Below, piece after piece: positions 46,469-56,832 of a DNA stretch of 64,000 nt. Position 1 is the stretch's first letter; each line of letters begins with the position of its first letter. The notes below the pieces were generated by a model that had not been told where the DNA came from, searched no databases, and was given only the letters and a program-made list of their open reading frames with translations. The stretch spans positions 2,604,001 through 2,668,000 of the forward strand of contig OY770021.1 in NCBI GenBank assembly GCA_963669315.1. Reading direction: 5' to 3'. A program made the translations under genes and the position numbers. Source of the stretch: SZUA-547 sp963669315. Lineage in GTDB: Bacteria; Pseudomonadota; Alphaproteobacteria; Rhodobacterales; Rhodobacteraceae.

Positions 46469-47212
46469 ATGTTGATGTTTTCGCGTTTCGCCCCCGCCCG
46501 AGCCGTTCTGGCATGCGCGGCCCTGTTTGTCGCTCATTCCGTCCCGGCCGCCGCCCAGGACATTCCCGTCGGCGCGGGCGAGCGGCGAATCGCCGTCGGC
46601 GGCGTTGGAGAGGTTTCGGCCCCGCCGGACATTGCGCGCATTACCGTGGGGGCGTCGGCGACCACGAAAACGGCGAAGGCGGCGCTGGATCAGACCAGCG
46701 CGGCCGTTGGCGCGATGATTGTTGCTTTGAAGTCGGAAGGTCTGGCCGATGAAGATCTTCGCACTGTGGGTCTCTCGCTTTCACCCTGGTGGGAGCGCCG
46801 CAGGCGGGCCGATGGGTCGACGGAAAACGTGCAATCCGGTTTTCAGGCGCGCAACTCTCTGCTGGTGACCTGCCGCGATCTCTCGAAGCTGGGCGAGTTG
46901 CTGAGCGCCTTGGCCAATGCGGGCGCGAATGAGATCGGCGGCATCAATTTCGACATTGATGAACGACAGGCGCTGGAGGATCAGGCGCGGGAACTGGCCA
47001 TTGAAGACGCGCGCCGCAAGGCGGAGCTTCTGGCGGCGCGGGCAGGCGCCAATCTGGGCGCAATCATGCAGATCTCCGAGGGCTTGCGCGGCCCAGGACC
47101 GATGCCGGTGATGCGGGCCGAAATGGCGATGGCGGCGGCCGATTCCGTACCCGTCGCGGCGGGAACCCAGACCATTCGCATCGATGTGTCCACCGTCTGG
47201 GCGCTGGAATAG
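46469..47212 (+). CDS. Periplasmic SIMPL-domain (DUF541) protein
   Basis: GGAGG at 46458-46462 sets the ATG at 46469 (247 residues), which begins a signal peptide cleaved after AAAQ. The mature part has RRIAVGGVGEVSAPPDIARI, then TVGASATTKTAKAALDQTSA and later QALEDQARELAIEDARRKAE and LLAARAGANLGAIMQISEG, the typical SIMPL (YggE-like) architecture. Such proteins are periplasmic and linked to oxidative stress in E. coli YggE, but the biochemical activity is unknown. It stands alone. Confidence 0.9.
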   Translation: MLMFSRFAPARAVLACAALFVAHSVPAAAQDIPVGAGERRIAVGGVGEVSAPPDIARITVGASATTKTAKAALDQTSAAVGAMIVALKSEGLADEDLRTVGLSLSPWWERRRRADGSTENVQSGFQARNSLLVTCRDLSKLGELLSALANAGANEIGGINFDIDERQALEDQARELAIEDARRKAELLAARAGANLGAIMQISEGLRGPGPMPVMRAEMAMAAADSVPVAAGTQTIRIDVSTVWALE

Positions 47213-47272
47213 GAAAGTCACGGTCCACTGTCCTGCTCTCGGTTACAATGAACCATCGATTTCTTGCGAAGA

Positions 47273-48664
47273 TCAACGGCCAAGCACGTCCAGCGACAAA
47301 AGCGTTGCGATTTTAGCGCCGTATGGAATCGCATTCAGATCGACGACATAGTTCGGTTCGTGGACAAAGAACGGAAACTCTTTTCCAGCTTCACGCGCGG
47401 CCGCAAAGACTGAGGGTTCCGCGGTTCCGATTCCCAGATAAGCGCCCTGAACGCCATCTATTCCCTCTATGGGCGCGAACGCGTCGTCCGATCCGGAAAT
47501 CTGGAGATCGTTGATGGTCACGCCCTCAGCGACCCGAGCATCGCTGATCATCCGGTCAGCCGCATCCGCGGCCGCCAGAACCTCGCGAATTCGACCGATC
47601 CATTCGCCCGAGTTGACCACCGCCGGCGCATAACCCTTGTAGAGAAATGTCGGCATCATCGCTTCGTCCACGATGCCATATGAGCGAGCGATGTTTTCGC
47701 TTATGAGTTTGATTCCACTAATCATTTTCTCCTCGACTTCCGGCGAAGAGAAATGAAGTTTGAGCTTCAGCGTAGCCTCGGTCGGGATGACGTTGTTGTC
47801 GACGCCAGCCTGCATGCTGCCGACTGTAAGCACTCCAACTTCAACCGGATCGATCATGCGGGAGACGATGGTCTGGAATTGGACGATGGCCATGCCAGCC
47901 ATGATAACCGGATCGGTGGCTACGTGAGGCGAAGAGCCATGCCCGCCTGAACCCTTAAATGTCACATCGAAATGAGCTGACCCCGTGTTCAGCCTTCCGC
48001 TTGTCAACACTATCGAGCCGGTCGGAAACGGCGCCGTATGAAATGTCAGCAAGTGGTCAGGCTGCGGCACGCTGTGCAATGAGTAGAGCCCGTCGTCGAG
48101 CATCGCCTTCGCGCCCTCGATCGGTTCTTCAGCCGGTTGAGCGAGCAGCACCAACGTTCCCGACCACTGATCTTTGAGGGCGCTCATCGCCTTAGACAGC
48201 GCGATCAGCCAGGTCGTGTGGGCGTCGTGCCCGCACATGTGACCGACCGCGGTCTCAACGCCATCCCTATTCACCACTCGAACCTTACTTTCGTACGGCA
48301 GGCCGGTGGCCTCTTCGACTGCGTTCGCGTCCATATCCGCGCGGAACATCAGGGTCGGCCCTTCGCCGTTTCTGAGAACGCCGACGACGCCAGTTCCGCC
48401 GATGCCGGTCTTCACTTCGAAACCGCGAGACTCCAGTTCTCGCGCGACGATGCCGGCGGTGCGCGTTTCCATGAATCCAAGTTCCGGATTCTGGTGGATA
48501 TCTTTGAATATGTCCTGCAGTCGCTGAGAGTCCGCATCGACACCGGCGTGAATTTTTCCGACCAGCGATACAGGATCGCCAACAGGCTCAGTTTCAGCAT
48601 GCGCCGTCGAGTTTCCGACCGCTCCAATCAAGAGTAGAGCGAAAGCTCGAAAAACGGCGCTCAT
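47273..48664 (-). CDS. Exported M20-family amidohydrolase (N-acyl amino acid or hippurate hydrolase type)
   Basis: CAGGAGACG precedes the ATG at 48664; the protein (463 residues) begins with a signal peptide (MSAVFRAFALLLIGAVGNST, cleaved near AHA). The M20D peptidase pattern is clear: IFKDIHQNPELGFMETRTAG, LMFRADMDANAVEEATGLPY, VGHMCGHDAHTTWLIALS (metal-binding Cys and His), LLAQPAEEPIEGAKAML and a late bimetal His near FFVHEPNYVVDLNAIPYG. A dimerisation lid lies between 240 and 360. Periplasmic location is unusual for the family but the signal sequence is convincing. It would deacylate amino acids or peptides. Confidence 0.9.
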   Translation of the reverse strand: MSAVFRAFALLLIGAVGNSTAHAETEPVGDPVSLVGKIHAGVDADSQRLQDIFKDIHQNPELGFMETRTAGIVARELESRGFEVKTGIGGTGVVGVLRNGEGPTLMFRADMDANAVEEATGLPYESKVRVVNRDGVETAVGHMCGHDAHTTWLIALSKAMSALKDQWSGTLVLLAQPAEEPIEGAKAMLDDGLYSLHSVPQPDHLLTFHTAPFPTGSIVLTSGRLNTGSAHFDVTFKGSGGHGSSPHVATDPVIMAGMAIVQFQTIVSRMIDPVEVGVLTVGSMQAGVDNNVIPTEATLKLKLHFSSPEVEEKMISGIKLISENIARSYGIVDEAMMPTFLYKGYAPAVVNSGEWIGRIREVLAAADAADRMISDARVAEGVTINDLQISGSDDAFAPIEGIDGVQGAYLGIGTAEPSVFAAAREAGKEFPFFVHEPNYVVDLNAIPYGAKIATLLSLDVLGR

Positions 48665-48775
48665 CAATCGTCTCCTGAAGTTACGTCTATTGCGCGGCCA
48701 GCTTGGTAGAGTTCCATAACAGTAAAAGCACGGGCGCGTGGCCCGGGCTTTTGCCTGGTTCAAGAAGCCAGCAGG

Positions 48776-50068
48776 TCAGCCAGCCGACGCGATGGCCTGA
48801 TCAAGATCGGCGATCAGGTCCGCGGGGTCCTCGATGCCAATCGAAAGACGCACGACCTCATCACTGGCGCCCGCCGCCGCGCGCTGCTCGGCTGAAAGCT
48901 GCCGATGGGTGGTGGATGCGGAGTGGATGATCAGCGAGCGCGCATCGCCCAGATTGGCCAGATGGGAGAACAGTTTGACGTTGTTCACCACCGTCTTGCC
49001 GGCCTCGTACCCGCCTTTCAGGCCGAAGGTCATGATCGCGCCGGCTCCCTTCGGGCAATACTGCTTCGCCTTCTCAGCGCTGGGCGAGGAGGCGAGACCC
49101 GCGTAGGAGACGTACTCGACTGCCGGATGCGCCTCCAGATGCTCGGCCACGGTGACAGCGTTCGCAATGTGCTTGTCCATGCGAAGGCTCAGTGTCTCCA
49201 GCCCCAACAGCGTCTGGAACGCGTTCATCGGGGACTGGCAGGCCCCCAGATCGCGCAGGCAGATGGCGATCTCATAGAAGGTGTAGGCCATCACGCCGGT
49301 CGCCTCGTGGAAATTGAGGCCGTGATAGGCGTCGCAGGGCGTGGTCAGGGCCGGATACTTGTCGCTGGCGCCCCAGTCGAACTTGCCGGAGTCCACGACC
49401 ATTCCGCCCATGGTGGTGGCGTTGCCCGACATGTATTTGGTGGTCGAGTGCACGACGATATGCGCGCCATGCTCGAATGGCTTGCACAGGTATGGCGTCG
49501 CCGACGTGTTGTCGACGATGTAAGGCACGCCGGCTTCATTAGCGACGCCGGCGATGGCGGCCATGTCGGTGATGTAGCCGCCCGGATTGGCGATGGATTC
49601 GGTGAAGATCGCGCGGGTGCGGTCGTCACAGGCGGCGCGCACTGCGTCCAGGTCGTCTGTGTCTACGAAGCGGACCTGCCAGCCGAAGCGTTTGAAAGCG
49701 TAGTTGAACTGGTTGACCGAACCGCCATAGAGCCGGGTGGAGGCGACCAGGTTGTCGCCGGGGCTCATCAGCGGGAACAGCGCCATCATCTGCGCCGCGT
49801 GGCCGGAGGAGGCCGCGACTGCGCCGACGCCGCCTTCCAGCGCGCAGACGCGTTCCTGCAGAGAGGCCACGGTCGGGTTGCCGATGCGAGTATAAATGAA
49901 GCCCAGTTCTTCCAGGTTAAACAGGCGCGCCGCATGGTCGGCGTCCTGAAACTGGTAGGCGGTGGTCTGATAAATAGGCACCTGGCGCGCGCCCGTAGTT
50001 GGGTCGGCCTGATAGCCAGCATGCACCTGTAGCGTGTCGAAACCGAAGTTCGGCGCGTCTTCCGTCAT
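48776..50068 (-). CDS. metY: O-acetylhomoserine sulfhydrylase
   Basis: This PLP enzyme makes homocysteine from O-acetylhomoserine and sulfide in methionine synthesis. The 430-residue length is right. LQVHAGYQADPTTGARQVPI, QTTAYQF, FIYTRIGNPTVASLQERVCA, ASSGHAAQMMAL, and the PLP lysine in VVHSTTKYMSGNATTMGG are diagnostic of the MetY rather than MetZ branch. ALTTPCDAYHGLNF and LIIHSASTTHRQLS are also family marks. It is monocistronic, with a 425-base upstream space in which I see no recognised SAM riboswitch. Confidence 0.95.
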   Translation of the reverse strand: MTEDAPNFGFDTLQVHAGYQADPTTGARQVPIYQTTAYQFQDADHAARLFNLEELGFIYTRIGNPTVASLQERVCALEGGVGAVAASSGHAAQMMALFPLMSPGDNLVASTRLYGGSVNQFNYAFKRFGWQVRFVDTDDLDAVRAACDDRTRAIFTESIANPGGYITDMAAIAGVANEAGVPYIVDNTSATPYLCKPFEHGAHIVVHSTTKYMSGNATTMGGMVVDSGKFDWGASDKYPALTTPCDAYHGLNFHEATGVMAYTFYEIAICLRDLGACQSPMNAFQTLLGLETLSLRMDKHIANAVTVAEHLEAHPAVEYVSYAGLASSPSAEKAKQYCPKGAGAIMTFGLKGGYEAGKTVVNNVKLFSHLANLGDARSLIIHSASTTHRQLSAEQRAAAGASDEVVRLSIGIEDPADLIADLDQAIASAG

Positions 50069-50493
50069 CTGTTTTCCCCTCTTTTCCCTGTGTTTCTCGC
50101 CCAGATTGGCGGCTGCCAGCCTGCTTGGGCGCTCGTTTATGCCAAATCAGGGGCGGGAAGTCGCGTTCGTTTGCAATCTCAATTGCGATTTCACAGGAAC
50201 GGTCGGAAAAGGCCCGGCGCCGGAAAGAAAAACGCGCCCGCCTCATCTTGGGGGACAAAGGCGGACGCGAAGTCGGAACGAGGGACAGTGAGTGTGAAGA
50301 GAGCTAAGTTGCTCCCTTCCCGTGCTGGTATATTGGGGCAATGTTGCTGAATTGTAACCCCCCAACTAGAAAAATTCGCAAATTCGTGATCGAATCCAAT
50401 TTTCCGTTGCAAGAGGTCGCGGTCGCTTTTGGACAGATGTATTCGCCTGACGTATTTCAACGACAAGGCTCGCCATCATAAGGCGCGGCGCAG
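50069..50493. other. Leader and intergenic region of metY
   Basis: The metY promoter and leader should lie here. A GC-rich stem (gcccaagc ... gctgggc-like, around 50095-50130) can be drawn, but the conserved core of SAM-II or SAM/SAH riboswitches was not found. No gene is recognised in this region. Confidence 0.4.
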
Positions 50494-50976
50494 CTATTCG
50501 CTCAGTTCTGGCCAGTTTTGATTCGCGCGCGCCAGTGAGGCCGGGATATCCTTCTCCCACTTCGACTGTATCGACGGAGAGAGGTTCAGGTACAGTTTGC
50601 CGTCCACAATGCGCCAGATCTTAGGATCTCCCGGCCGGAGAGAGCCTTTTGAGACCGCATAGGCGCAATAGCCGCCATAGGCAGGCGCGTAGATATCCGG
50701 GGCAGACTGGAAAGCGGCGAGGTTCTCCGCCGAAGCAAAGCGCCATTGCGCACCCATCCATTCGGTTTCGAATTCAGACGATCCCCGCGTCGGCCGGCCA
50801 TCGACGTGATAGGCGACGGGATCGTATCCACCCATCGCAAGACCGCCCTGAACATGGACCACCTGCTCGGCGGCCCTTGCGGACGGGGCCATCACGAACA
50901 GAGCGAATCCAGACCCTGCAATCGCCGCGACTAACAATGACGCTGCGGCCAGCGGAATGTGGATTTGGGCCAGCAT
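50494..50976 (-). CDS. Exported YHS-domain protein
   Basis: The 160-residue protein starts with a signal peptide or anchor (PLAAASLLVAAIAGSGFALF) and continues GLAMGGYDPVAYHVDGRPTR, FASAENLAAFQSAPDIYAPA and YGGYCAYAVSKG, the YHS pattern named for Tyr-His-Ser and linked to metal binding. The His is in VAYHVDG and a single Cys is near GGYCAYAV. GGAGAG precedes the ATG. Such periplasmic proteins are thought to bind metal ions, but the exact role is unknown. It is monocistronic between metY and rlmB on the same strand. Confidence 0.88.
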   Translation of the reverse strand: MLAQIHIPLAAASLLVAAIAGSGFALFVMAPSARAAEQVVHVQGGLAMGGYDPVAYHVDGRPTRGSSEFETEWMGAQWRFASAENLAAFQSAPDIYAPAYGGYCAYAVSKGSLRPGDPKIWRIVDGKLYLNLSPSIQSKWEKDIPASLARANQNWPELSE

Positions 50977-51053
50977 GTTTCATCTCTCCTGATGGCGGCG
51001 AATGTTCCCTTCGCTCTCGCCTGCGACAACTTAGCAGGTTCTGTGCGCTTGCA

Positions 51054-51878
51054 TCAATATTTGTTGTGCAGCGCACGCGCCGATCGGAAAGAAAACAGCG
51101 CCACTGCCGCGGCGTTGGAGACATTGAGAGAGCCAAACTCGCCGGATGAGGGTATGCGAACCAGCCTGTGACAGGAGTCGCGCGTCAACTGTCTGAGGCC
51201 GGGCCCTTCTGCCCCCAAAACCAGCGCGGTTGGTTGATCGGCGCAGTCGCTGGCGACTTCACCCAGCGCGGTGTCCGCCTCTCCATCCAGGCCGATCAGC
51301 GCATAGCCCATCTCCGCCAGCGCCGCCATGGCGCGCGCGAGATTAGGGACGCGCAGATAGGGCTGCCGTTCAAGCGCGCCCGACGCGGTCTTGGCCAGCG
51401 CCCCGGTTTCCGGCGCCGCATGGCGCCTTGGCGCGATGACGGCTCGGGCGCCAAAAACTTCGGCCGAGCGCAGGATCGCTCCGACATTGTGCGGATCCGT
51501 GACCTGATCCAACAGCAGCAGCAGGGGCGCTTCATCGCCCGGCGCGCATCGGGTCGATAAGTCGCCCCAATCCAGCGGCTTGGCGGATAGGGCCGCCCCC
51601 TGGTGCACTGAACCGGGATCAAGCGGCGCCGGAAAAGCGTGTGGTTCCGCAATTTCAGGCGTTACGCCGCTGGCGGTCACCGCGTCCGCTAGCCTGTCGG
51701 CGGCGTTTCTGGTCAGGATCAGCCTGTTCTTCTCTCGCGCCGGGTTCAGCAGAGCGTCGCGAACGGCGTGCAGGCCAAAAAGCCAGACCTCGCCGCTCCG
51801 CGATTCCTTGCGCACGCGCTCCTTTTCGATCGCCCATTTCGGCTTTGTTCGTCCGCCTTTGGCCACTTGAGCCTCCAC
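51054..51878 (-). CDS. rlmB: 23S rRNA (guanosine-2'-O-)-methyltransferase, SPOUT family
   Basis: RlmB-type enzymes methylate the 2'-OH of G2251 in the 23S rRNA peptidyl-transferase loop. After a basic N-terminal tail, the substrate-binding domain runs VWLFGLHAVRDALLN to about residue 105. The SpoU knot has its three motifs: VTDPHNVGAILRSAEVFGA, LVLGAEGPGLRQLTRDSC, and IPSSGEFGSLNVSNAAAVAL. The 274-residue length is typical. Other TrmH-like activities are possible, but the N-terminal domain fits RlmB best. It is divergent from the tRNA-Tyr gene. Confidence 0.9.
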   Translation of the reverse strand: MEAQVAKGGRTKPKWAIEKERVRKESRSGEVWLFGLHAVRDALLNPAREKNRLILTRNAADRLADAVTASGVTPEIAEPHAFPAPLDPGSVHQGAALSAKPLDWGDLSTRCAPGDEAPLLLLLDQVTDPHNVGAILRSAEVFGARAVIAPRRHAAPETGALAKTASGALERQPYLRVPNLARAMAALAEMGYALIGLDGEADTALGEVASDCADQPTALVLGAEGPGLRQLTRDSCHRLVRIPSSGEFGSLNVSNAAAVALFSFRSARALHNKY

Positions 51879-52025
51879 AGTTGGCGATGAGGGGTATCGC
51901 GCCCGCGAGTGCGGAATTAATACGTGACGCGGCGGGAGGCAACGCAGGCGTTCGTTTGCGGTTGACGACCGCCCGGCCCCGGATTATTCGACGGCCCGTC
52001 ACGTTCGCGTGGGACCGATGAGATC

Positions 52026-52109
52026 GGGGGATGCGCTGCAAGGTGCGGCAGCGGACTGTAAATCCGCCGGGGAGACCCATGCCTGGTTCGATTCCAGGAT
52101 CCCCCACCA
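52026..52109 (+). tRNA. tRNA-Tyr (anticodon GTA)
   Basis: An 84-base class II tRNA with encoded CCA. The acceptor gggggat pairs with atccccc, anticodon loop ctgtaaa lies in the stem gcgga/tccgc, a long variable arm follows, and the T arm is cctgg/ccagg with ttcgatt. Confidence 0.96.
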
Positions 52110-52246
52110 CTCTTTGGAAAATGGCGGCGACTGCGGGCGAAGCCGCGCTGTTAGACGGTCTATTCGACGACTGAAGATTTCCGGCCGTGCGAGCGCATGG
52201 CCTGCTTGACGCGGGCGCGCGCGCTGGCTAGGACGAGCGCTCCGGC

Positions 52247-52320
52247 GCGGGTGTAGCTCAATGGTAGAGCAGAAGCCTTCCAAGCTTACGACGTGGGTTC
52301 GATTCCCATCACCCGCTCCA
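52247..52320 (+). tRNA. tRNA-Gly (anticodon TCC)
   Basis: A 74-base tRNA with encoded CCA. The acceptor gcgggtg pairs with cacccgc, the anticodon is tcc in the loop cttccaa, and the T loop is ttcgatt. It precedes tuf by 117 bases, the classical tRNA-Tyr/Gly/tufB arrangement. Confidence 0.96.
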
Positions 52321-52437
52321 ATCCCTGTCTTCAAACGTGTTTCGGTGCCGCGCTGATTAGAGTCTTGCGCAAATAGCGTAATCTCTCTATCCGGGCAGCA
52401 ATGCACATCCGCCTCTTTTCAGCGAGGAGCCCGAGCA

Positions 52438-53613
<1,176 letters not shown>

Positions 53614-53666
53614 AGACGCAAATCCACACGCCGGTCCGGGAGGGACCTTGGACCGGCGATGTTATG

Positions 53667-53692
53667 GAGAGGCCTCCGGGCCTCTCTTTTTT
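53667..53692 (+). terminator. Rho-independent terminator after tuf
   Basis: An eight-base-pair stem (53667-53674 with 53679-53686) with a four-base loop is followed by six T residues at 53687-53692. It lies 53 bases after the tuf stop. Confidence 0.92.
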
Positions 53693-53789
53693 ATGTGCAT
53701 TTTCACCTTTGAGGCGAAGGCGCTTGTATGCATTCGGCGAATCGGGCAAAATAGAACAATACATGAACAAATAAGTGATGGCGAGCCTG

Positions 53790-54170
53790 ATGTCCGCCGA
53801 AGAAACCCGCGCTATCGCCGATAAACTGGTCGCCTGTTGCCGCGCCAATGACGAAATTACCGCTCTTAGCGAGTTCTATGATCCGAACGCCGTCTCGGTT
53901 GGGGCGATGACAATGCCCGGCGCGGACAGCCCGGTTCTGACGGGGGTCGATGCGATCCGTGGCAAGCATGAATGGTGGCGCGCGTCGTTCGAGGTTCATG
54001 ACGCCAAAGTCGACGGCCCCTATCCCCATGGCGAGGATCGGTTCGCAGTGATCTTCGAAACCGATTGCACCGAAAAGGCGAGCGGTCAGCGGTCGACGAT
54101 GAAGGAAGTCGGGGTCTACACCGTGGCGGACGGCAAAATCGCGCGCGAAGAGTTTTACTATTCAATGTGA
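53790..54170 (+). CDS. SnoaL/NTF2-like fold protein
   Basis: The protein (126 residues from the ATG at 53790) has the small alpha+beta barrel pattern of SnoaL-like proteins: ETRAIADKLVACCRANDEIT, FYDPNAVSVGAM, GVDAIRGKHEWWRASFEVHD and FAVIFETDCTEKASGQRS, ending DGKIAREEFYYSM. Members include ketosteroid-isomerase-like enzymes and non-enzymatic ligand binders, so the function is unspecified. Earlier starts at 53775 (GTG) and 53778 (ATG) exist and no clear ribosome site decides between them. It is inserted between tuf and tRNA-Trp. Confidence 0.8.
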   Translation: MSAEETRAIADKLVACCRANDEITALSEFYDPNAVSVGAMTMPGADSPVLTGVDAIRGKHEWWRASFEVHDAKVDGPYPHGEDRFAVIFETDCTEKASGQRSTMKEVGVYTVADGKIAREEFYYSM

Positions 54171-54239
54171 GATTCTGGCGCTTGCGCATCGCCGCTTGCA
54201 TCCCTTGCCGCTTAGACGTAAATCCGCCCTGTCGGCTCA

Positions 54240-54315
54240 AGGGGTGTAGCTCAGTTGGTAGAGCATCGGTCTCCAAAACCGAGGGTCGGGGGTTCGAGCC
54301 CCTCCGCCCCTGCCA
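54240..54315 (+). tRNA. tRNA-Trp (anticodon CCA)
   Basis: A 76-base tRNA with encoded CCA. The acceptor aggggtg pairs with cgcccct with a terminal mismatch allowance, the anticodon loop is ctccaaa in the stem tcggt/accga, and the T arm is ggggg/ccccc-like with ttcgagc. Confidence 0.95.
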
Positions 54316-54375
54316 GCCGGCAAGGACGCAACACGCGGCGATAGCGCTGCGATTGAAGCAAGACCGAGCGATTAA

Positions 54376-54567
54376 ATGGCGAATCCGTTCCAGTTTCTAC
54401 AACAGGTCAAGAACGAGGCCTCTAAGGTCGTCTGGCCGTCGCGCAAAGAGACCTTTATCACCACCGCGATGGTCTTCTTCATGGCGACGCTGGCCGCGGG
54501 ATTCTTTTTTGCTGTCGATCAGTTACTGCGCCTTGGCGTCCAGTCAGCGCTTGGTTTGGGCGGCTGA
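54376..54567 (+). CDS. secE: Protein translocase subunit SecE
   Basis: This 63-residue single-span subunit clamps SecY in the translocon. PFQFLQQVKNEASKVVWPSR carries the conserved amphipathic helix and the VVWPSRKE motif, and the hydrophobic span is AMVFFMATLAAGFFFAVDQ. It lies between tRNA-Trp and nusG, the universal order. It is the short single-helix form typical of most bacteria. Confidence 0.97.
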   Translation: MANPFQFLQQVKNEASKVVWPSRKETFITTAMVFFMATLAAGFFFAVDQLLRLGVQSALGLGG

Positions 54568-54786
54568 CCGAAGCGTCTCAGAGAACGCGCGCCAAGGGGT
54601 TGCTTTTCGGAACATGCGGGTCTAGAGAACGCGGGCTTCCGGCAATGAACGGCGCGCAGCGATTCGGTCTGCGCGCTTCGTCGCTTTCGGGGGATGCGTC
54701 TGGCGCCGATTGAGTAGGCGACGCGCAAATCTCCGACGGCGCGATTATCTTCGTCGGAACAGGGAGTTGAGAGGCTGCGAGCGAGC

Positions 54787-55320
54787 ATGGCGAAGCGTTG
54801 GTACAGCGTCCACGTCTTGTCGAACTTCGAGAAGAAGGTCGCCGAGGCGATCAAGGATGCGGCCGTTCAGAAAGATCTCGAGGATGAGATCGAAGAGGTG
54901 CTGGTGCCGACCGAAGAGGTCGTCGAGCTGCGCCGCGGCAAGAAAGTGCAGACCGAACGGCGGTTCATGCCCGGCTATGTGCTGGTGAAAATGGACCTGA
55001 CCGACGCGGCCTATCACCTTGTAAACGACACGCCGCGCGTGACTGGATTTCTTGGTCCGCAGGGGCGCCCAACGCCGCTGCGCGATGCGGAAGTGGCGCG
55101 TCTCCTCAACCAGGTTGAGGAAGGGCTGGAGCGTCCGCGCCCGTCGATCACCTTCGAGGTAGGCGAGCAGGTGCGCGTGACCGATGGTCCGTTCGAGAGC
55201 TTCACTGGCATGGTCGAAGATGTGGATGAAGAGAACGCGCGCCTGAAGGTGACGGTCTCGATTTTCGGCCGGGCGACCCCGGTGGAACTGGAATACGGCC
55301 AGGTGCAAAAAGGCGCCTGA
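54787..55320 (+). CDS. nusG: Transcription termination/antitermination factor NusG
   Basis: This 177-residue factor binds RNA polymerase and couples it to Rho or the ribosome. The NGN domain begins KRWYSVHVLSNFEKKVAEAI and includes RFMPGYVLVKMDLTDAAYHL; the KOW domain is EQVRVTDGPFESFTGMVEDV. The start follows GAGCGAGC after a 219-base gap from secE. It is followed by the rplK operon. Confidence 0.97.
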   Translation: MAKRWYSVHVLSNFEKKVAEAIKDAAVQKDLEDEIEEVLVPTEEVVELRRGKKVQTERRFMPGYVLVKMDLTDAAYHLVNDTPRVTGFLGPQGRPTPLRDAEVARLLNQVEEGLERPRPSITFEVGEQVRVTDGPFESFTGMVEDVDEENARLKVTVSIFGRATPVELEYGQVQKGA

Positions 55321-55423
55321 TCGTCGCTTGCGGGAGGCGAGGGCGCGCGCGTCCGGACCGAACCGCTAACCGAAGAGCCCGGCGACGCGTCGCGCGGGCG
55401 GGATAGAGAGAGGCGAATAGCAG

Positions 55424-55852
55424 ATGGCTAAGAAAGTCGTCGGCACGCTCAAGCTGCAGGTGCCCGCGGGCAAGGCGAACCCTTCGCCCCCGATCGGCCC
55501 CGCGCTTGGACAGCGTGGCATCAACATCATGGAGTTCTGCAAGGCGTTCAACGCCAAGTCCCAGGATATGGAGCCGGGCGCGCCGTGCCCGACCATCATC
55601 ACCTATTATCAGGACAAGAGCTTCACCTTCGAGATCAAGACGCCCCCGGCGTCCTACTTCCTGAAGAAGGCTGCGAAGCTTAAGGGCGGCGCGAACCATC
55701 CGGGTCGCGAGACCGCCGGGTCGGTCACCGTCAAGCAGGTGCGCGAAATCGCCGAAGCGAAGATGCAGGATCTGAACGCCAACGACGTCGACGCGGCGAT
55801 GCAGATCATTCTCGGCTCCGCCCGGTCGATGGGCATCGAGGTGAAGGGGTAA
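55424..55852 (+). CDS. rplK: 50S ribosomal protein L11
   Basis: This 142-residue protein forms the GTPase-associated centre with 23S rRNA. It starts MAKKVVGTLKLQVPAGKANP, includes SPPIGPALGQRGINIMEFCK, and ends ARSMGIEVKG. The length is canonical. GAGAGGCG precedes the ATG. It is three bases upstream of rplA, so the two are co-translated, and L1 normally autoregulates this pair. Confidence 0.98.
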   Translation: MAKKVVGTLKLQVPAGKANPSPPIGPALGQRGINIMEFCKAFNAKSQDMEPGAPCPTIITYYQDKSFTFEIKTPPASYFLKKAAKLKGGANHPGRETAGSVTVKQVREIAEAKMQDLNANDVDAAMQIILGSARSMGIEVKG

Positions 55853-55855
55853 GTC

Positions 55856-56551
55856 ATGGCCAAGCACGGTAAACGCTTCCGCGCGGCCAAGGCCGCTGTC
55901 TCCGAGAAGACCGCTCTGCCGCTCGATGAAGCGGTGAAGCTGGTGAAGGAAAATGCAACAGCGAAGTTCGACGAGACCGTCGAGCTCGCGCTGAATCTGG
56001 GCGTCGATCCGCGCCACGCCGATCAGATGGTTCGGGGCACGGTCAACTTGCCGAACGGAACTGGCAAGTCGGTGCGCGTCGCGGTGTTCGCGCGCGGCCC
56101 GAAGGCCGAAGAGGCTGAGAAAGCCGGGGCGGACATTGTTGGCGCCGAGGATCTGATGCAGACCGTTCAGGGCGGCAAGATCGATTTTGAGCGCTGCATT
56201 GCGACCCCGGACATGATGCCGGTCGTCGGACGCCTTGGTAAGGTTCTGGGCCCGCGCGGCCTGATGCCGAACCCCAAGGTCGGCACGGTGACCATGGATG
56301 TTACGCAGGCGATCAAGGACGCCAAGGGCGGTCAGGTTCAGTTCCGCGCCGAGAAGGCGGGCGTCGTGCACGCCGGCGTCGGCAAGGCCAGCTTCTCGGA
56401 AGACAAGATCGCCGAGAATGTTCGCGCCCTGATCGATGCCGTGAACAAGGCGAAGCCTTCGGGTTCCAAAGGGACCTATCTGAAGAAGATTTCGATCAGC
56501 TCGACCATGGGTCCGGGTCTGACTATAGACGTCGCAAGCCTGTCGGTCTGA
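55856..56551 (+). CDS. rplA: 50S ribosomal protein L1
   Basis: The 231-residue two-domain protein of the ribosomal stalk has KLVKENATAKFDETVELALN and LGVDPRHADQMVRGTV at the N-terminus, PVVGRLGKVLGPRGLMPNPK in domain II and KGTYLKKISISSTMGPGL near the end. It binds 23S rRNA and its own mRNA. It follows rplK by three bases. Confidence 0.98.
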   Translation: MAKHGKRFRAAKAAVSEKTALPLDEAVKLVKENATAKFDETVELALNLGVDPRHADQMVRGTVNLPNGTGKSVRVAVFARGPKAEEAEKAGADIVGAEDLMQTVQGGKIDFERCIATPDMMPVVGRLGKVLGPRGLMPNPKVGTVTMDVTQAIKDAKGGQVQFRAEKAGVVHAGVGKASFSEDKIAENVRALIDAVNKAKPSGSKGTYLKKISISSTMGPGLTIDVASLSV

Positions 56552-56832
56552 CGACGAAGCAAGTTTCCCGCCGGTCTCGACTGGCGGGTTGAGAGGGGCC
56601 CGCGCGGTACGCCGCAAGGGTCCGACCTGTCCGAGACGGTGGGCGCCAGGGTTTGCCCTGGATAAGGCCGGCCATAGACGGGGAACGAGGTTTGGATCAG
56701 CCGCGCTGCGGTCGGTTTTGGCCCGGGAACCCGGATGGGAGACGACGCGTCGGGCGCAGCGTAAGCGGTGGCCGGCGTTCCTGTAGAGCCGGCGGGACGG
56801 GTTGTCTGTTCCGCCATGACTTGGAGAAGACC
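56552..56832 (+). promoter_or_regulatory. rplJ leader (probable L10(L12)4-binding regulatory region)
   Basis: This 281-base space precedes rplJ. Near its start a hairpin (56567-56572 with 56583-56588) follows rplA. In most bacteria the rplJL leader is bound by L10-L12 to repress translation; the length and GC-rich foldable sequence here suit that role, but I did not identify the conserved kink-turn. Confidence 0.5.

Noticed and set aside
50069..50300. Possible SAM-II or SAM/SAH riboswitch upstream of metY
   Set aside because: Methionine genes in this group often have one, but I could not find the conserved core sequence and only a generic GC stem is visible.
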